From positions 558,001-622,000 of the forward strand of contig WHUX01000016.1 of assembly GCA_015179025.1 (NCBI GenBank): 64,000 nucleotides of DNA. The letters run 5' to 3'. This document shows positions 22,176 to 33,888 of this stretch, one piece after another. Source of the DNA: Terfezia claveryi (Eukaryota; Ascomycota; Pezizomycetes; Pezizales; Pezizaceae). Made by a program: the position numbers and the translations under genes. The notes beneath the pieces are model-generated. The model was given only the letters and a program-made list of their open reading frames with translations, made no database searches and was not told the DNA's origin. Positions within the stretch are counted from its first letter, which is position 1. The number at the start of each line of letters is the position of its first letter.

Positions 22176-24625
22176 TTACACCCCCCTAATTTCGTCCGTA
22201 GAGGTATACACCCCCATGATTTCGTCTGTTAAATGGACTGCGCATGCTCTTGTCATAAGGTCCACCCTGCCGTCTGTCTGCTGCAACTGGCGGTTGCAAC
22301 CCTTTGTTTGTTTGCGAACTACCTCCTCATTCAAAGTCTGTACGATCCCTGAGATTGAAGATACGACCGCATCCCATCCCTCCACCACCTCTTCCCATTT
22401 TATACGACTAGCCCCCTCTGCCGAGGCCATCAATAGCTCGTGCCAGGCCTCCACTATTCTAGTCCCAATATCCTCCATTGCCTTGCTCTCAATGGGAGTG
22501 GGCTGTTTCCCCTTCGCTCCATTCCACAATCCTGACTCTCTCGTAAGCACACAGGAGACAAATCCAATCTGGCATCCTAGCAATTTGCTCGGTTCCTCTA
22601 CTGGGAATCTGCTGAGTTTCGTGACGTAGTCACATAATCGTTCAAGCATAGTACCACTTTTTATCTCCAACGGTTTCTTCCCACCCAACCGTCGACCAAG
22701 TTCGACGACACCAATAACATCATCAGGTAAACGAATCACTTCATCCATTCCAGCACACAGCCCATCCTCAGGAAGGAACCCGTACAAGGCGCGAAGGGTG
22801 CGGATAGCAGCCATTCCTTCACTAGTCGATACATTAGAAGGATATGAGGGGAAATATTCAAATGGGGTTGCCGAAAGCATCAGCAAAGTTCCTAGTATGG
22901 CGGACGAAAGGCCTGTTGTATTTGCTGGCAGTTGTGGATCTAGCAGGTCATGATAGGACTTTAGATTCAGACGCAGTTGGGTGTTGAGCCTCTGTGACGG
23001 TGGTTGTGTGGCGCCGGGGAGGGAAGGGAGCGGGATCGATAGAATATCATTGCCAGTAAACGTTTTATATGCACCTTTGCTTTCCGGAAAGGAATCCTTA
23101 ACCTTCATTCCGGCAATCCATTTTTCTATTGTTCGGACTTCGACAGATGTATAGGCACCAAACATCCTACCGCCCCACTTTAATTCCTTCACCAGTTTGC
23201 TTCCGGAGGGGTTTCCCTTATCCACCCATCGACTGTCCGCAATTGTCTTAACGAAAACAAGACTCCAATCGTCAAATCTTTCAGGATCAAGCCATCGGCT
23301 TAAACTTTTCCCGAAGCCATTAGCACCCCCAATGTTCCCACTGCAGAAGGTATGCATCGGCTCTGCTGTTTTGCACTTGTCCCTAAATATCTTCTCCACT
23401 TTCCGATCCAAATCAGTTATTAGAGTAGGGGTTGTAGTAAGCCCATCTGCCATCATGTATCCCGCTTGTACTCTCTTCCATGCAACCTCCTTTTCTTGGC
23501 CTGTCTTCAAGCTATCAATGTATGTTGTAACGGCAGCAGCCCCCATGGCAGCATGGCCGCACTGGTTATTATCTATACTAACGTGCAGAATAAAGTAATA
23601 CGGATCTATATTTAACTCCTTCAGCTCTTGTATGGTAATTAAGATATGGCAAGGGAGGCTTTCGTAAGCCATGTTAAATCCTAGCATCTCAGGAAACATT
23701 TCCTCTGGGAAAAGACTAATCAGTAACTGAGAGACGCCCGCAGTCCACACGTGGGGGTCTTGGTTCGGGTTATGGATATTACTGATGAATCGACTCTCGT
23801 GGCCAAGCCCGATTGAGGAATTTCCAGTGGTGTTTATGAGTTGTTCATAAACTGCAACATGATTTTTCCCGATATCGCCATCCCCGAGCTCTTCCGAGAG
23901 AATCTGCCATGCCGCCCTGCTTGCAGTTCGGTGGTTATCATGAGTGGTGGCTAGACGATGGATACCACCTAGCCAAGACCCATCCACATATTTGACTGGA
24001 GCAGCTAATCGAATCCAGTACTTTGCATACTCGAAGGTTGGCAGCATTTCCCGAGAACCACCCTCTTTTCTTCGAGCAGCATATTGCTCAAATTTCTGTA
24101 CGGTGGCATTTGCCGCATTGTTGAGAAAAGTGTGGAGTGCCTCTGGCGAGTATTCAGAGATAGAAAGAATTGTATTTGAATTATTTTGAGCGGTGAGAGT
24201 CTTATGTACCGTTCGATTGAGTAACTCGAGAAGTCGAACTCGTGCCTCAGTCAAACATTCAGGGTAAGAGGAAAGATTCTGAAGCTTGTGGTACAGCACT
24301 TTGTCGGCCTGGCGCTGATTTAGAGGTTTACTTTTGAGAGGCTCGGGGACTCCAGAGTCCTAGTCAATTGAGTTAGTGTATTCATATAACCTTCAATGAA
24401 TGTACTTACTTGTTTCGAATATCTCCATTGCTTATATGAGAAAACGTTCTCCAGCCTCCTTTGGAATATATACCCAACAGTGATGAAAGCCAGGAGCAAC
24501 GACGCAACGATAGCAACTGCAGAATGATATCCCAGAAATAACACGTTGATGGATTGAAAATTTTCGCCACCAATACGTGTGTACTGAGACTCGTTCATCC
24601 TGAACTTAGAAGAGATGCTCCCCAT
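22176..24625 (-). CDS. Membrane-anchored haem-oxygenase-like iron-containing redox enzyme (PF14518-type)
   Basis: Exons 24625-24410 and 24359-22176 with a 50-nt GTAAGT..TAG intron in phase 0 encode 799 residues. The short first exon carries one transmembrane segment (LFLGYHSAVAIVASLLLAFI). The middle matches the haem-oxygenase-like diiron oxidase/oxygenase superfamily: EELGDGDIGKNHVAVYEQL (Glu near 229, His239), AYESLPCH (Glu305) and HVSIDNNQCGHAAMG (His331, Asp335, His341), the usual acidic/His metal-ligand pattern. Bacterial relatives perform N-oxygenation, fatty-acid decarboxylation or C-C cleavage; the substrate here cannot be told. About 350 further residues after the domain (with NIGGANGFGKSLSRWLDP and LKWGGRMFGAYTSVEVRTIE) are of unknown role and include no second known domain. 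The protein is much longer than the roughly 250-residue bacterial enzymes. The intron lies between the membrane anchor and the soluble part. Confidence 0.8.
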
Positions 24626-25887
24626 TTTTGAGACAAGAATCAAGAAATCTGCCTGAGTCCAGGTAGAAAGCTGGGAACTCTCTGTCAATAGATGGTATTT
24701 CTGTTCCCTCCGTCCCTTCTAAATTTCATGAAGAAACACCCAATGGCAGTAAATTCAGAAGCTATATCGTTGTGTCGACATCATCGACTGTCTCCAGTAT
24801 TATAATCTCCAGTATTATACGACTGCGGGAATGGCAAAAGCTTGAGTACCAAGTGGTACCAAGTGATTAATGATATTGTGACTTTCCCCCATTCCAGTTG
24901 TAAATCAAGAAACAACCCTGTTGTGGCCCGCGCCACCCCAAGGAGCACTGATCCTAAGGTGACGTTTTGTCAACAAGGGGACAACCATTCCCTTTATGAT
25001 GTAAATAATGCAAATGCTTAGTTTGTAATGAAGGGGTCATAACTTCGCTAGGTTCCTCCAGATCCCCATCTTAGATACCTTCTTAGATGATCTACCTAAA
25101 TCAATAAGATACCCGCAATTAGTGCAAGTGTTCTAATAGACTACTATGTTTAGTTGAATTTTGATCTTGCTGCTGATTCGATTTATTTTAAAGTTGTGAT
25201 AGCCGCGTGGAAATCACACTGTGGCCATTACTACAACTGTTATATAACTTGAATGCAAAAATAAACCATAAGTAACTCCTACAAAGGAAAATACAGAACT
25301 TGGCGGGGCAGCTGTGACTCGACCTAGGGATTTTCTTCAAAGAGAAGTACAACAAACCACTCGGGCACACATATTGATTGGCTGTGGAAGGTGATGCCGG
25401 ACTTTGCAAGTGACGTTAAGATTGCGTTGAGGATGAGGGCTCCAGGCCTGACGTGCAGAATTCCCCAGGGGATTAAACTAATGTCACGGTAGTTCGTGTT
25501 TGATTGGCCACAGTGCCATGCGCATTAGGCTGAGGTCTCGATCGCGATGTTATTTCACGAAAGTCTAAATTCCTTTGTATTCTCTCCTCCTGAATATCGC
25601 TATATACCACAGCTCAGAGAGCCATTCCAACCACCCTCTACCATTCACCTGGACATGTGTTCTCCTCATCGTCTTCTCATTCATTCCCCCCTCTCCATCA
25701 GCCTCTGCATCATAGGCATTAAAATATCTCTGTTTCTTCCTGACCCGCTGTGGTCGGTAGTGAGCAGGTATTTCCCGCTATATCCTCACCATCCTACAAT
25801 CATGTTTCCTCCTCCTCCCCCCACGCGGAAATAGAAACAAGTGACACGGAGAAATCCCCATCCTGTTGCTCTTGGAAGAAGCTACCG
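24626..25887. other. Gene-free spacer
   Basis: Upstream of the iron enzyme and downstream of the CIA30 gene. Short frames (25188-25409, 25547-25834) show no domains. A small direct repeat CCAGTATTATA occurs at 24795-24820. Confidence 0.5.
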
Positions 25888-26759
25888 TCACCAATAGCCA
25901 TTAGTAAATAATTCAACTATCAAATAGCCTAGATTGATGGGCCCTTGCCTCCTAATCATGATGTTGACCCGCTTAATCCTTCCCACATCTAACCTCTTCC
26001 CTTCATCTACTGGTCTTCCCCTATAGAATGCTTTGAAATCCTCCCAATTCGCCTTGAAATATTGCTTCACCGGTCCCTTTTTATGAGCATGCTCTGTATC
26101 CTCCAACTGCTCTTTCCCAAATTTCGGCTTAAAATTCCACTCCCAACTGATCTCCTTACCTGCGTCTGGCTCTCCCCGGATAATACAATCCTTCACAACA
26201 ATAGTATAAATCCTCTCCTTGATCGGTGCTTGGGTCGGTTCATTCCCCAACTCAATCAAAGCAGCATTTGACGGTGGGATAAGTACTACGACCTCAATCC
26301 CGTAGTAGTCGCTTAAGTCCCACCTCCTATCATCGCCAACAGTTCGCTGAGATGCAAAGCCCGCTCCTCCAAGAGTCTTAGTGTCGAGGTTGCCGTAAAA
26401 GGTGGCTACTGTGCCCGGAGAATCGAGGGAGGAGCCGGGGATGGGGTGTATGGTGAGATGAGAGGTGGAGATGCCGCCGCGGAGACGGTCGTCTTGTGCA
26501 GTCCATTCGGTTTTATCCCAAGGCCTATATGGGGGTCAATGATACGTATTTCGTGAATTACAATTAAGAAAATGGTAAGGAGATATAGGGCACCATACTT
26601 CGAACCCCCAAACAAATCAAACCGGTGATGATGGCGAAAATGATACCCAGTGACCTGAGCGCTATACACGATAGGAGCTGTCATCTTTACTGAATGTATC
26701 CCAAGGTCTGAGCTTTGCCCAAGCTCTTCCCGAGTAGCATTTGGATGCTGAGAACTCAT
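25888..26759 (-). CDS. CIA30-domain protein (NADH:ubiquinone oxidoreductase intermediate-associated protein 30 family)
   Basis: Exons 26759-26599 and 26524-25888 with a 74-nt intron (donor GTATGG, acceptor ATAG) encode 265 residues; the junction rebuilds the conserved FGGSK-PWDKTEW. The beta-rich CIA30 pattern is complete: RFDLFGGSK, RLRGGISTSHLTI, VATFYGNLDTKTLGGAGFAS, WDLSDYYGIEVVV, ERIYTIVVKD, ISWEWNFKPKFG, PWEDF-like NWEDFKAFYRGRPVDEG and KRVNIMIRRQ. Neurospora CIA30 helps assemble the membrane arm of complex I in mitochondria, but many fungal CIA30-domain proteins lack a targeting peptide and have other roles. No clear N-terminal targeting sequence is seen here, so it may be a cytosolic paralogue. 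Confidence 0.85.
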
Positions 26760-27922
26760 CGTATGTTTGTGTTATATAATATTTCGTCCTATGGGACCTT
26801 AAGCCCCACAGTAGGCTAGTATGACGTATTTATTCATTGGATAAAACAGTTTATCATGACTTTTAAATTGACTGCAGCTCTTCTCTAACCGGTATAGAAT
26901 ATACAAGAAGGTGTACTTAATTTCTATTAATTTGGTAGGCAAGTTAATAAAGGTGTAATAATGGCCGTGGGTAAGATACACCCAGCGTTTGATGACCGGT
27001 CTGGCGAGTGCCTGGTTCGGGATTCAATCTAGATGAGTCATCACAAAATATATTCGCGATTTTCTATAGGGACCATCGCTATGTAGATGTAAAACACGAA
27101 ATGATGATATCTAGAGCGATTGACGAGTCTAGCCTCCATAAATCTCGAGACTGTATATCACCGCGCCGTGCAATACTACATATATAAAACGAGGAGCAAA
27201 TGTGGTATGGCATACCACATGACTGCACCTGTAGCTTTCGTATTGTACTACTATTGACAAGCCCCCACTCGAAGCACATTATTAGTCTGGTTGGCACAAG
27301 GCACATACAAAGGCATATGTTCCAGATGTTGAAAGGTCTCTAGAAAAGTAGCCTTGAATGTACTAATTAATTATCACCCCTAGTAAAATTGGGCTGTTCT
27401 CATTCCCGATCTCTACGGTCTGGGCACGAGACCAATAGTACCTCTATGTATATTCGTGGTGTTTGAGTAATAGTCGTTGATATTTTCGAAGAAAAGATGG
27501 TACCATGAATAATCGTTATAGTGTGGAGACAATTAATTAATTACCCTCAGTAGTCAAAGACTCCCGTTAGACTAACTTGATATTAAGTACTTAATGTCCT
27601 GCCCAGTGATTTGAGTAGCCATCTTGAAGAGCTTAGAGCACAATCAATAAACCAGCGGACAAGTAAAGGTCGAGAATGAACATAAGAGTTCCATTTAAGT
27701 TCTCAATATGTAGAGGAGATGAAGAGATATAACAAGATGGAACACAAAATTTACTTCGATACTGGTCACGTGCCATGATTGGAAACATTGGCAAGACAAA
27801 ACGAAGAATTTAAGGCGCCAACCAAGAAGCTCCATAGCAATCGGGTACTAGTAAGGAGTTATTTCATTGCTCAAGGTCCCATTGGAATCGAGTTTGGGTT
27901 GCATCAGGGAACATAATGTTGC
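26760..27922. other. AT-rich gene-free spacer
   Basis: Promoter side of the CIA30 gene and 3' side of the YPI1-like gene. It contains one copy of the 15-mer TAGTCTGGTTGGCAC (27283-27297). No coding sequence is recognised. Confidence 0.5.
27283..27297 (+). repeat. Dispersed 15-mer TAGTCTGGTTGGCAC, copy 1
   Basis: An exact 15-bp sequence also present at 32615-32629 (+) and, inverted, at 47671-47685. All three are in gene-free spacers. Confidence 0.8.
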
Positions 27923-28532
27923 TTAAGATTGTGTTATTGTTTCAGAAGTACCCTCCTTCTTCTTCCTTACAATCTTTGGCATCTTCTCGTAGGCGTTCGG
28001 GCTTTGTGGTCTTCTGCTAGGCCGCCTGCCTGGCTTCTGGTGCTCATGGTGATGATTCTGACCATGGTCGTGACCCTTATCAAACCCTCGCTTGTCATTT
28101 CCAGCCTTCTCGTCCCGTTTTCCATCCCCAATGTCACTGTCATCAGATGAGTCCGAACTGTCGGAGGAAGATGATTCGTCACTCGACTCGCCAAATTCCC
28201 GATTTCGTTTGAAAATGCAGCACACTAAGTCCTCATCGTCAGCCTACAGGAGAATAGCAGGACAAAGGACTTTGAAGGAACCAATATTAACCTTTGCTCT
28301 TCTTCCTCCCTAGTTCTTCGTTGTCCACGACCTCTTCACTCCAGGTAACTCTACGGGAGTGTATAGGGCCCCCACGAAGTCGTAGTGTGCCATCAGGCGG
28401 TTGTGCTCGCGAAAAGTGTGGTGGTGAGTTGGTATGATTTGCTTGGATGGTTGTAGTAGCGATGGTAGTTGTTTGGCCTTGGGATATACCAGTAGCCTGG
28501 GAGCGGCCTGTTGGCAGTGTGGAATCTAGCAT
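27923..28532 (-). CDS. YPI1: Type 1 protein phosphatase inhibitor, YPI1/PPP1R11 family
   Basis: Exons 28532-28292 and 28224-27923 with a 67-nt intron (GTTAAT..TTAG) give 180 residues. The intron splits the family signature, RRVTWSEEVVDNEELGRKKS then KVCCIFKRNREFGESS, where VTW is the PP1-binding RVxF-type motif and KxCCIF with the Cys pair defines the YPI1/inhibitor-3 family. After it come an acidic Ser run, a His-rich stretch (GHDHGQNHHHEHQ) and the conserved SPNAYEKMPK near the end. In yeast Ypi1 regulates nuclear Glc7 phosphatase. Length and motif order agree with fungal orthologues. Confidence 0.92.
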
Positions 28533-29074
28533 CGGAAATATTTTGATCTGCTAGTAATGGAGGCACACAGGCGAGGTCACTTTACGGTTTTGTTAGTAAA
28601 AAAGGGGAATCGTTGCTTGAAGTATTGACACAGGGCTCGGATGTTGTGTAGGTGAGAGGTGAAGATCAAGACACTTATGATTAAGGTTCTTAGCAAGTCA
28701 ATAGGTGCCGATCAGTATCAGAACTGGGCCGAGCCATTCATCGTAATCCTGGGCCTAATTTGTGATGTTCATTCAAACCGGGAAGGTAGTAGCAGCAGCT
28801 CAATAGAGTGTCTGAATCAGCGAGCAGCAGAGGGTGTCGGACCAATGCATATGGTGAGATGAGCTGTTCTGTGTTCTCGTGCCCATGTTGTGCCAAGTTG
28901 AACAAATAATTTGCGAACTGCTACACAGAGTGCGTAACTAAACCAAGACCCAGTTCGTTTGGTGGGAGTTGTGATTTTCAGGAACATCCAGGTTAAAACG
29001 ACAATATTCTATTGGGTTAGATGCAGATGCCTTGGCAGGTGACTTGGCGTGGGGGAGCCTTGGCGCATGGAGCC
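28533..29074. other. Spacer upstream of YPI1-like gene
   Basis: No gene recognised. Ends in the first of two 16-bp direct repeats that flank the LTR relic. Confidence 0.5.
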
Positions 29075-29446
29075 GTTTGACAGGGCTAGCAACACGAGCA
29101 AGCGGCCGGGCTCATAACCTATTGGAAATATTGGTTTGACAGGCTAGCAACACGAGCAAGCGGAGAAATAGATATGGTCAATAAAGAGCCACTTCACCAG
29201 CGAAGAGATGTGAGCGAAGATATATACGTGAGCGAAGATATGTGAGCCGCTTATAGTTATTACCTCAACTTAGGGTGATCACACTCTATATATACTTATA
29301 CACGAATGTGAACAAAGAGATATCGCAGGTAACATGAGTGTTACTTCAGCAGACAAAGAGTGATGCTGAAGACAAAGACAAAGCAATAAAGACAAAGGCT
29401 GGAGTTAGCGTGACACTACGCTTATCAACACTTGGCGCATGGAGCC
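29059..29446. repeat. 16-bp direct repeats flanking the LTR relic
   Basis: CTTGGCGCATGGAGCC occurs at 29059-29074 and again at 29431-29446, at the two borders of the LTR-like segment. Confidence 0.85.
29075..29430 (-). mobile_element. Solo-LTR-like relic of the copia family at 56945-57373
   Basis: The sequence shares blocks in the same order with the copia LTR at 56945-57373: GCAACAC..AGC.AGCGG, GTCAAT.AAGAG, CACTTCACCAG, GTGAG..G.TATG, GCTTAT and CTCTATATA. On the minus strand it begins TGTTGATAAGCG, matching TGTTGAAAAGC of the other LTR. No internal coding sequence is present. The far end is rearranged: a 30-bp terminal block occurs twice (29076-29105 and 29135-29163). The whole segment is flanked by identical 16-bp sequences at 29059-29074 and 29431-29446, longer than the 5 bp expected from copia insertion. 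Confidence 0.65.
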
Positions 29447-29842
29447 TTGGCAGCCCTACCCACCGAAACCCCAGGAGGAGGTCGATCTCAGCCGAAAGCT
29501 ATGGGTAAATGCTGCCTGCCCGAGATAAATTCTATATACGCTCGGAGGGGCGCACAATGTACTGTACTGGGGCACGGGATCAGTCCGTCTCTGAGCTGGT
29601 GAAGCCGGAGTCGTCGTCCCCATGGCATCAAATACCTACGGTACACATCGCCGGCAGCCTACAACCTGTTTATGCCCCGCTATGCCAAGAGCTAGCTCGC
29701 CCTGTACCGGTACATATCCTTCGCTCCATTCGTCCCATCAGCCAATTCCCATCGTTCTTTTGAGATTCTGCATTTCAATCAGATAACCCATCTCCACCAT
29801 TCATTACTTCAGCCCAGATATCTTCATACTTTCTTGCCCTTC
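29447..29842. other. Promoter region of the NIPSNAP gene
   Basis: An open frame at 29509-29763 has no recognisable features and probably lies in leader or promoter DNA. Confidence 0.5.
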
Positions 29843-31066
29843 ATGTTTCTCTCCCGGCATCTTGTCCGAGAACTTTTCCGCCACTCTGCCTCCCCAATCC
29901 CAGCTCTTCGGCCACTGAGCACGTTATCATCTTTACTCAACAGCAGACATAAATCACCATCCCTAGGTGATATCACACCTGAATCCGTCAGTTCCTACAA
30001 AGCAAATCTCGCAGCTTACCGCGAGAAGCTGAAAGCGGCGCAAGCAGCCGCAGCTGCTGAAGCGGCGAAAGCAGCGTCTGCAGCTGGAACTGGTAATAAT
30101 AACAACAATTCTATCTCCTCCTCAACGCTTCATAATCTAACCGGTACCCCCAAACGAGTAGTAAAATCATTATTATATGGATCCCCCGCAGCACAAAAGG
30201 AGGAGATGGAGATGGAGCAGAGCTATGGAAAAGTCTTAGCGAGAGGGAAATACGTCCATGAGATTGTGTTACATAAGGTGAAGCCGGAGAGGGTGGCTGA
30301 GTATGTGGAGATGATTGGGGAGGAATATCCCAAGATTGCGGAGGATAAGGACAATAACGTTCACCTTGTCGGTAGCTGGAAGGTGGAAATTGGGGAAGCA
30401 GACACATTTGGTGGGTCACACAGTTCAAAAATAGGTGTGCTAGATCCGATACCTTATTAACATGATTCTCTTAGTCCACATTTGGGAATACAATGGATGT
30501 AGGTTTCCAAGAGTCCCTCCTCTCACTTAGAACCCCGCCTTCACTCATACCCCGATACTACCCGTTGAGCCCAGTTCACGCAATCAACCTCGCTAATCCC
30601 CTTAGATGCGGGTTACCACCAAACTCTTAACCGCCTCTCCACTCAGAAATCATACCAGAAATATGCCACCACCCTCCCTAACCTAATCACTTCTCGAACC
30701 CACGACCTTATGCAGGAATTCTCCTTCTGGCCTACCTCTCCTCCACGTTCCCTGGGGGGCATCTTTGAACTCCGTACTTATACCCTCCACCCCGGAAATC
30801 TTCTTGAGTGGGAACAACACTGGCGCCGTGGACTCGAGGCGAGGAAGAACGTCATGGAAGGGGTCGGAGCCTGGTTCACACAAGTAGGGAGTTTGAACAC
30901 AGTGCACCATTTGTGGCAATTTGGAGACCTCAGAGAGAGGCAGTTGGCAAGGGAGGCGAGCTGGAGTAAGAAGGGATGGAGTGAAACAGTACATAAAACG
31001 GTGCCGTTGATTGGAAAGATGCAGAGCAGGATTCTAGTGCCATTGCCATGGAGCCCTGTCCGCTAG
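29843..31066 (+). CDS. NIPSNAP family mitochondrial protein
   Basis: Exons 29843-30410, 30475-30498 and 30606-31066 (introns of 64 and 107 nt) give 350 residues with phase kept throughout. The N-terminus (MFLSRHLVRELFRHS..) is Arg/Ser-rich without acidic residues and is a likely mitochondrial presequence. Two ferredoxin-like NIPSNAP repeats follow: YVHEIVLHKVKPERVAEYVE with NNVHLVGSWKVEIGEADTF and HIWEYNGY, then GGIFELRTYTLHPGNLLEWE, AWFTQVGSLNTVHHLWQF and the C-terminal SRILVPLPWSP. The 24-nt middle exon (VHIWEYNG) is easily missed but is needed to join the halves. An Ala-rich insertion lies before the first repeat. NIPSNAP proteins are matrix proteins linked to mitophagy signalling in animals; the fungal role is poorly known. 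Confidence 0.9.
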
Positions 31067-33365
31067 GTGCAGGATAGTTGACACTCTTAGCTTTACTCGA
31101 AAGTTAGGGCTCCCTTTGTGTAGGGAATTTGTTGGTTGCTGTTGTTATTTCCCTTCTGTGTTGATATCTTATTTTATACCAGCTCACAGCTGTTTTTTTT
31201 GTAAACTGGTATCGTTTGGGGGCATAAAGCCGTATAGCATTAAATATACCTTATATTTCTTGTCATTTGAAAGGCCCCTTACGGAGAGAAAATTCAACGT
31301 CCAACGGCGCTGGACATGGCAATAGTTCCACTCTCCCCCCCCTGAAGTACATATGTACAGTTATATTGTGTCCTGGGATAACATGATATAATCCCCATGA
31401 CCAAGAATCCTGTAGATGCCGACCCCAAAGTAGTTCGGTCACGCAATCGAAGGGAGGTGACGCAACTAGAGCTTCTGCTTCTGTGAATGCTTTTGCATAA
31501 ATGTAAAATGGAGACATAAGGAAAATGCATATATCTATACGTGAAAGGTAGTAATTGATTGGTTAATATTGCTCCCTTTCTCCGTTTAGATGAAACAACT
31601 GGGACAACATCAGAGATTGAGGTAGACCCACTGGGGGACAAATTAAAATTATACTTTATTTACAGGAGTATTCAATGAGCTTTTCCAAGATCCATAAACC
31701 TCAGTAGACAAGTTTTCATGTCACCTGGTGACTTTATCAGACATGGGATTTTTGAAGTTTCATGCTTCTTGAAATTTATGCTGGAGTATCGTGCTCGTTT
31801 TCCTATCTATCCACGTGGACATGTGGATAAAGATGGGCTACTGAGATACCCCAGTCTAGGTAGAATTTGACAGGGATTTGTTCAGGAATATCCAAAAGAC
31901 CCTCCTGGGATCATATCCACCGTCTGTCCACTCAGACTCCCTCTTTATCCTCTCTCTGGGTGGTTGGTGGTGGGTAGGTAGGAACCCACTTCCCTGATAA
32001 CAAATTCACATGAGCATATACATATATATCTCAGATCTACAGTATCACACCTCTTTCCTTTGAAGAGTTTTACATACGGTATTGCATAGACTCACTGGAA
32101 CTGCCTTCAAGGAAATATTAGCCTCTAGCCTTGATGCGGAAAGCTGACAGGATCATTTCTGAAACAGTGGTTCTGGGTGTGTATGCTGCCTGGGTCGGCG
32201 TCTGAGACATGCATCAGTATTTTTTCTAGAGTCTAATCGACCCTAGGTCATGACGGGCCTGGAAACCTTCATTATTGGGAAGGTCAATCCCCAATATGGA
32301 ATGTAGGAGGTACAGTATGTTAATGAACCTTTCGGATTGCAGTATCTAACAAGTCCATTTATGAATGATCTTTACAACAGGGACGTAGCATGAACATGCT
32401 AGACCTTTGGCTCGAGGTTGGCTCTCTCTGCTACCACTGCAATACTGCCACTTTTTCTGAAGTGTATTAATACATTGTACGTGCACAGGGGTCTTGTGCC
32501 GATGATCACTTTACAGTACACAGATAATAAAAACCTTGAATCCAATATTGTAAGAAGGCATTTCTCATCGTACACCAGGTGACACAGGTCAACGATCGAT
32601 TTATATGAATCATCTAGTCTGGTTGGCACTGAATCATCCAGAATGCTAATATATCAGCTTTCAAATCTCCCAGTACTTCTTATATTTAATGTGTGGGAGT
32701 CCTTCAAGTTAGAATTTCTTTCGAGCTGGCCGTCTAAGACCACCATCCTATACATTCTAGTAAGGGTCACTCCCTTATACCTCCACTCCAATCGGCGTTC
32801 GTGTAGCATGTCCGCGTTGAGTCAATATTCGGTCAATAGCCAGTCAGACTTCGAGCCTGACGATTCGAGCCGACCAGTATAATACCCTCAGTGAGCTCCG
32901 AAGTGTCATTCTGTGTTGCAGTACCGTACTGACCCATCCTTTAGATTTGGCAGTGGTTTTACTATATATGCATGTGGATGGAAGGTTCTTCATGGTTCCA
33001 GCGTCCCACAGCACCCCAGCTGGCCAGCAATGTACCTGTACTATGGGCAGCGAAGCGCAAGATAACTAAAATACGGGGTGGTTTCCTTGAGCTTGCTGGT
33101 ATATGCATACCTACAGTATGCCCACCACAACCTCTCAAACCACAACATACCCGATTCTCTAGCTAGGTATCCCATGGTGGAGAAACTCAAAAGAGAGATT
33201 ATATGCCACTGAGGTTACTCAGCTGCAGTGCGAAGCTGTTTTGTTTCAAAGCCCCTACGCTATGTACGTACCTACATCTAGATCTACCGTTGGCCTTGGG
33301 CCGGGGAGCCGGGCTTACCTGCTCAATACAATCAAGGGAAACGGACCTCACTTACACACTCAGTA
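31067..33365. other. Long gene-free spacer
   Basis: No convincing coding sequence. It contains one copy of the 15-mer TAGTCTGGTTGGCAC (32615-32629). The short frames have no domains. Confidence 0.5.
32615..32629 (+). repeat. Dispersed 15-mer, copy 2
   Basis: Flanked by near-identical GAATCATC on both sides (32607 and 32631). Confidence 0.8.
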
Positions 33366-33888
33366 CAGTGAACTCTCGATATAAGAATATCGTCCGGCGG
33401 GGGGTGATATTCTTATATCAAATATATTCTTATATCAAATGTCAGGGTAACTACTAAAGGTATACATCAAAAAAGAGAATTAACGTGAGGTAGAGGAAGA
33501 ACTAGGTACAGGAGAACCAAGAACTGCTCCGGATGACGTGAATAAGGTGGTATTGTAGGTGTAGCAATATTGTGTGTCGCGGTGTTGTGTGTCGTGGTAT
33601 TGTGTGTCGCGGTATCGTGTGTCGCAGTATTGTGTTTGGCGGCGTTGTATTTGGTAGCGATGTCTTTGGCGTGTTGTTGGTTCTTATCGATAAGCATTCC
33701 TATTCCAGCTAGGCTGTTTATATATTACCCAATCAGGTACTTGCTATAAGAATACCTTAGTAAACAACCTCGAGAAAATAAGAATATTCTTCTATCAAAT
33801 ATATTCTTATTTTGTATGGGGCGGGGGGGGGATATTCTTATATCAAGTATATTCTTATATCAAATATTCTTATATCGAGAGTTCACTA
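33366..33888. mobile_element. Pogo/Tc1-mariner-type MITE with 24-bp terminal inverted repeats
   Basis: The left terminus reads AGTGAACTCTCGATATAAGA+ATAT (33367-33390) and its exact inverse complement closes the right end (33864-33887). The outermost bases differ (C on the left, A on the right). TA dinucleotides flank both ends (33364-33365 and 33889-33890), as produced by Tc1/mariner/pogo transposases. The inside has extra subterminal copies of ATATTCTTATATCAA and a GTGTGTCG-rich minisatellite, and no transposase frame, so this is a non-autonomous element. The TIR resembles the CAGTGAAxxCTCGATATAA ends of pogo/Tigger-like elements. Confidence 0.85.
33566..33650. repeat. Minisatellite inside the MITE
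   Basis: Imperfect 15-bp units of the type GTGTGTCGCGGTATT repeated about five times; the minus-strand frame reads as THNTA-type repeats and is not a real gene. Confidence 0.75.

Noticed and set aside
29509..29763. 84-codon frame upstream of the NIPSNAP gene
   Set aside because: No domain and lies in the promoter/leader; the NIPSNAP start at 29843 has a proper mitochondrial presequence.
33467..33697. THNTATHN repeat protein
   Set aside because: A translation of the minisatellite inside the MITE, without gene context.
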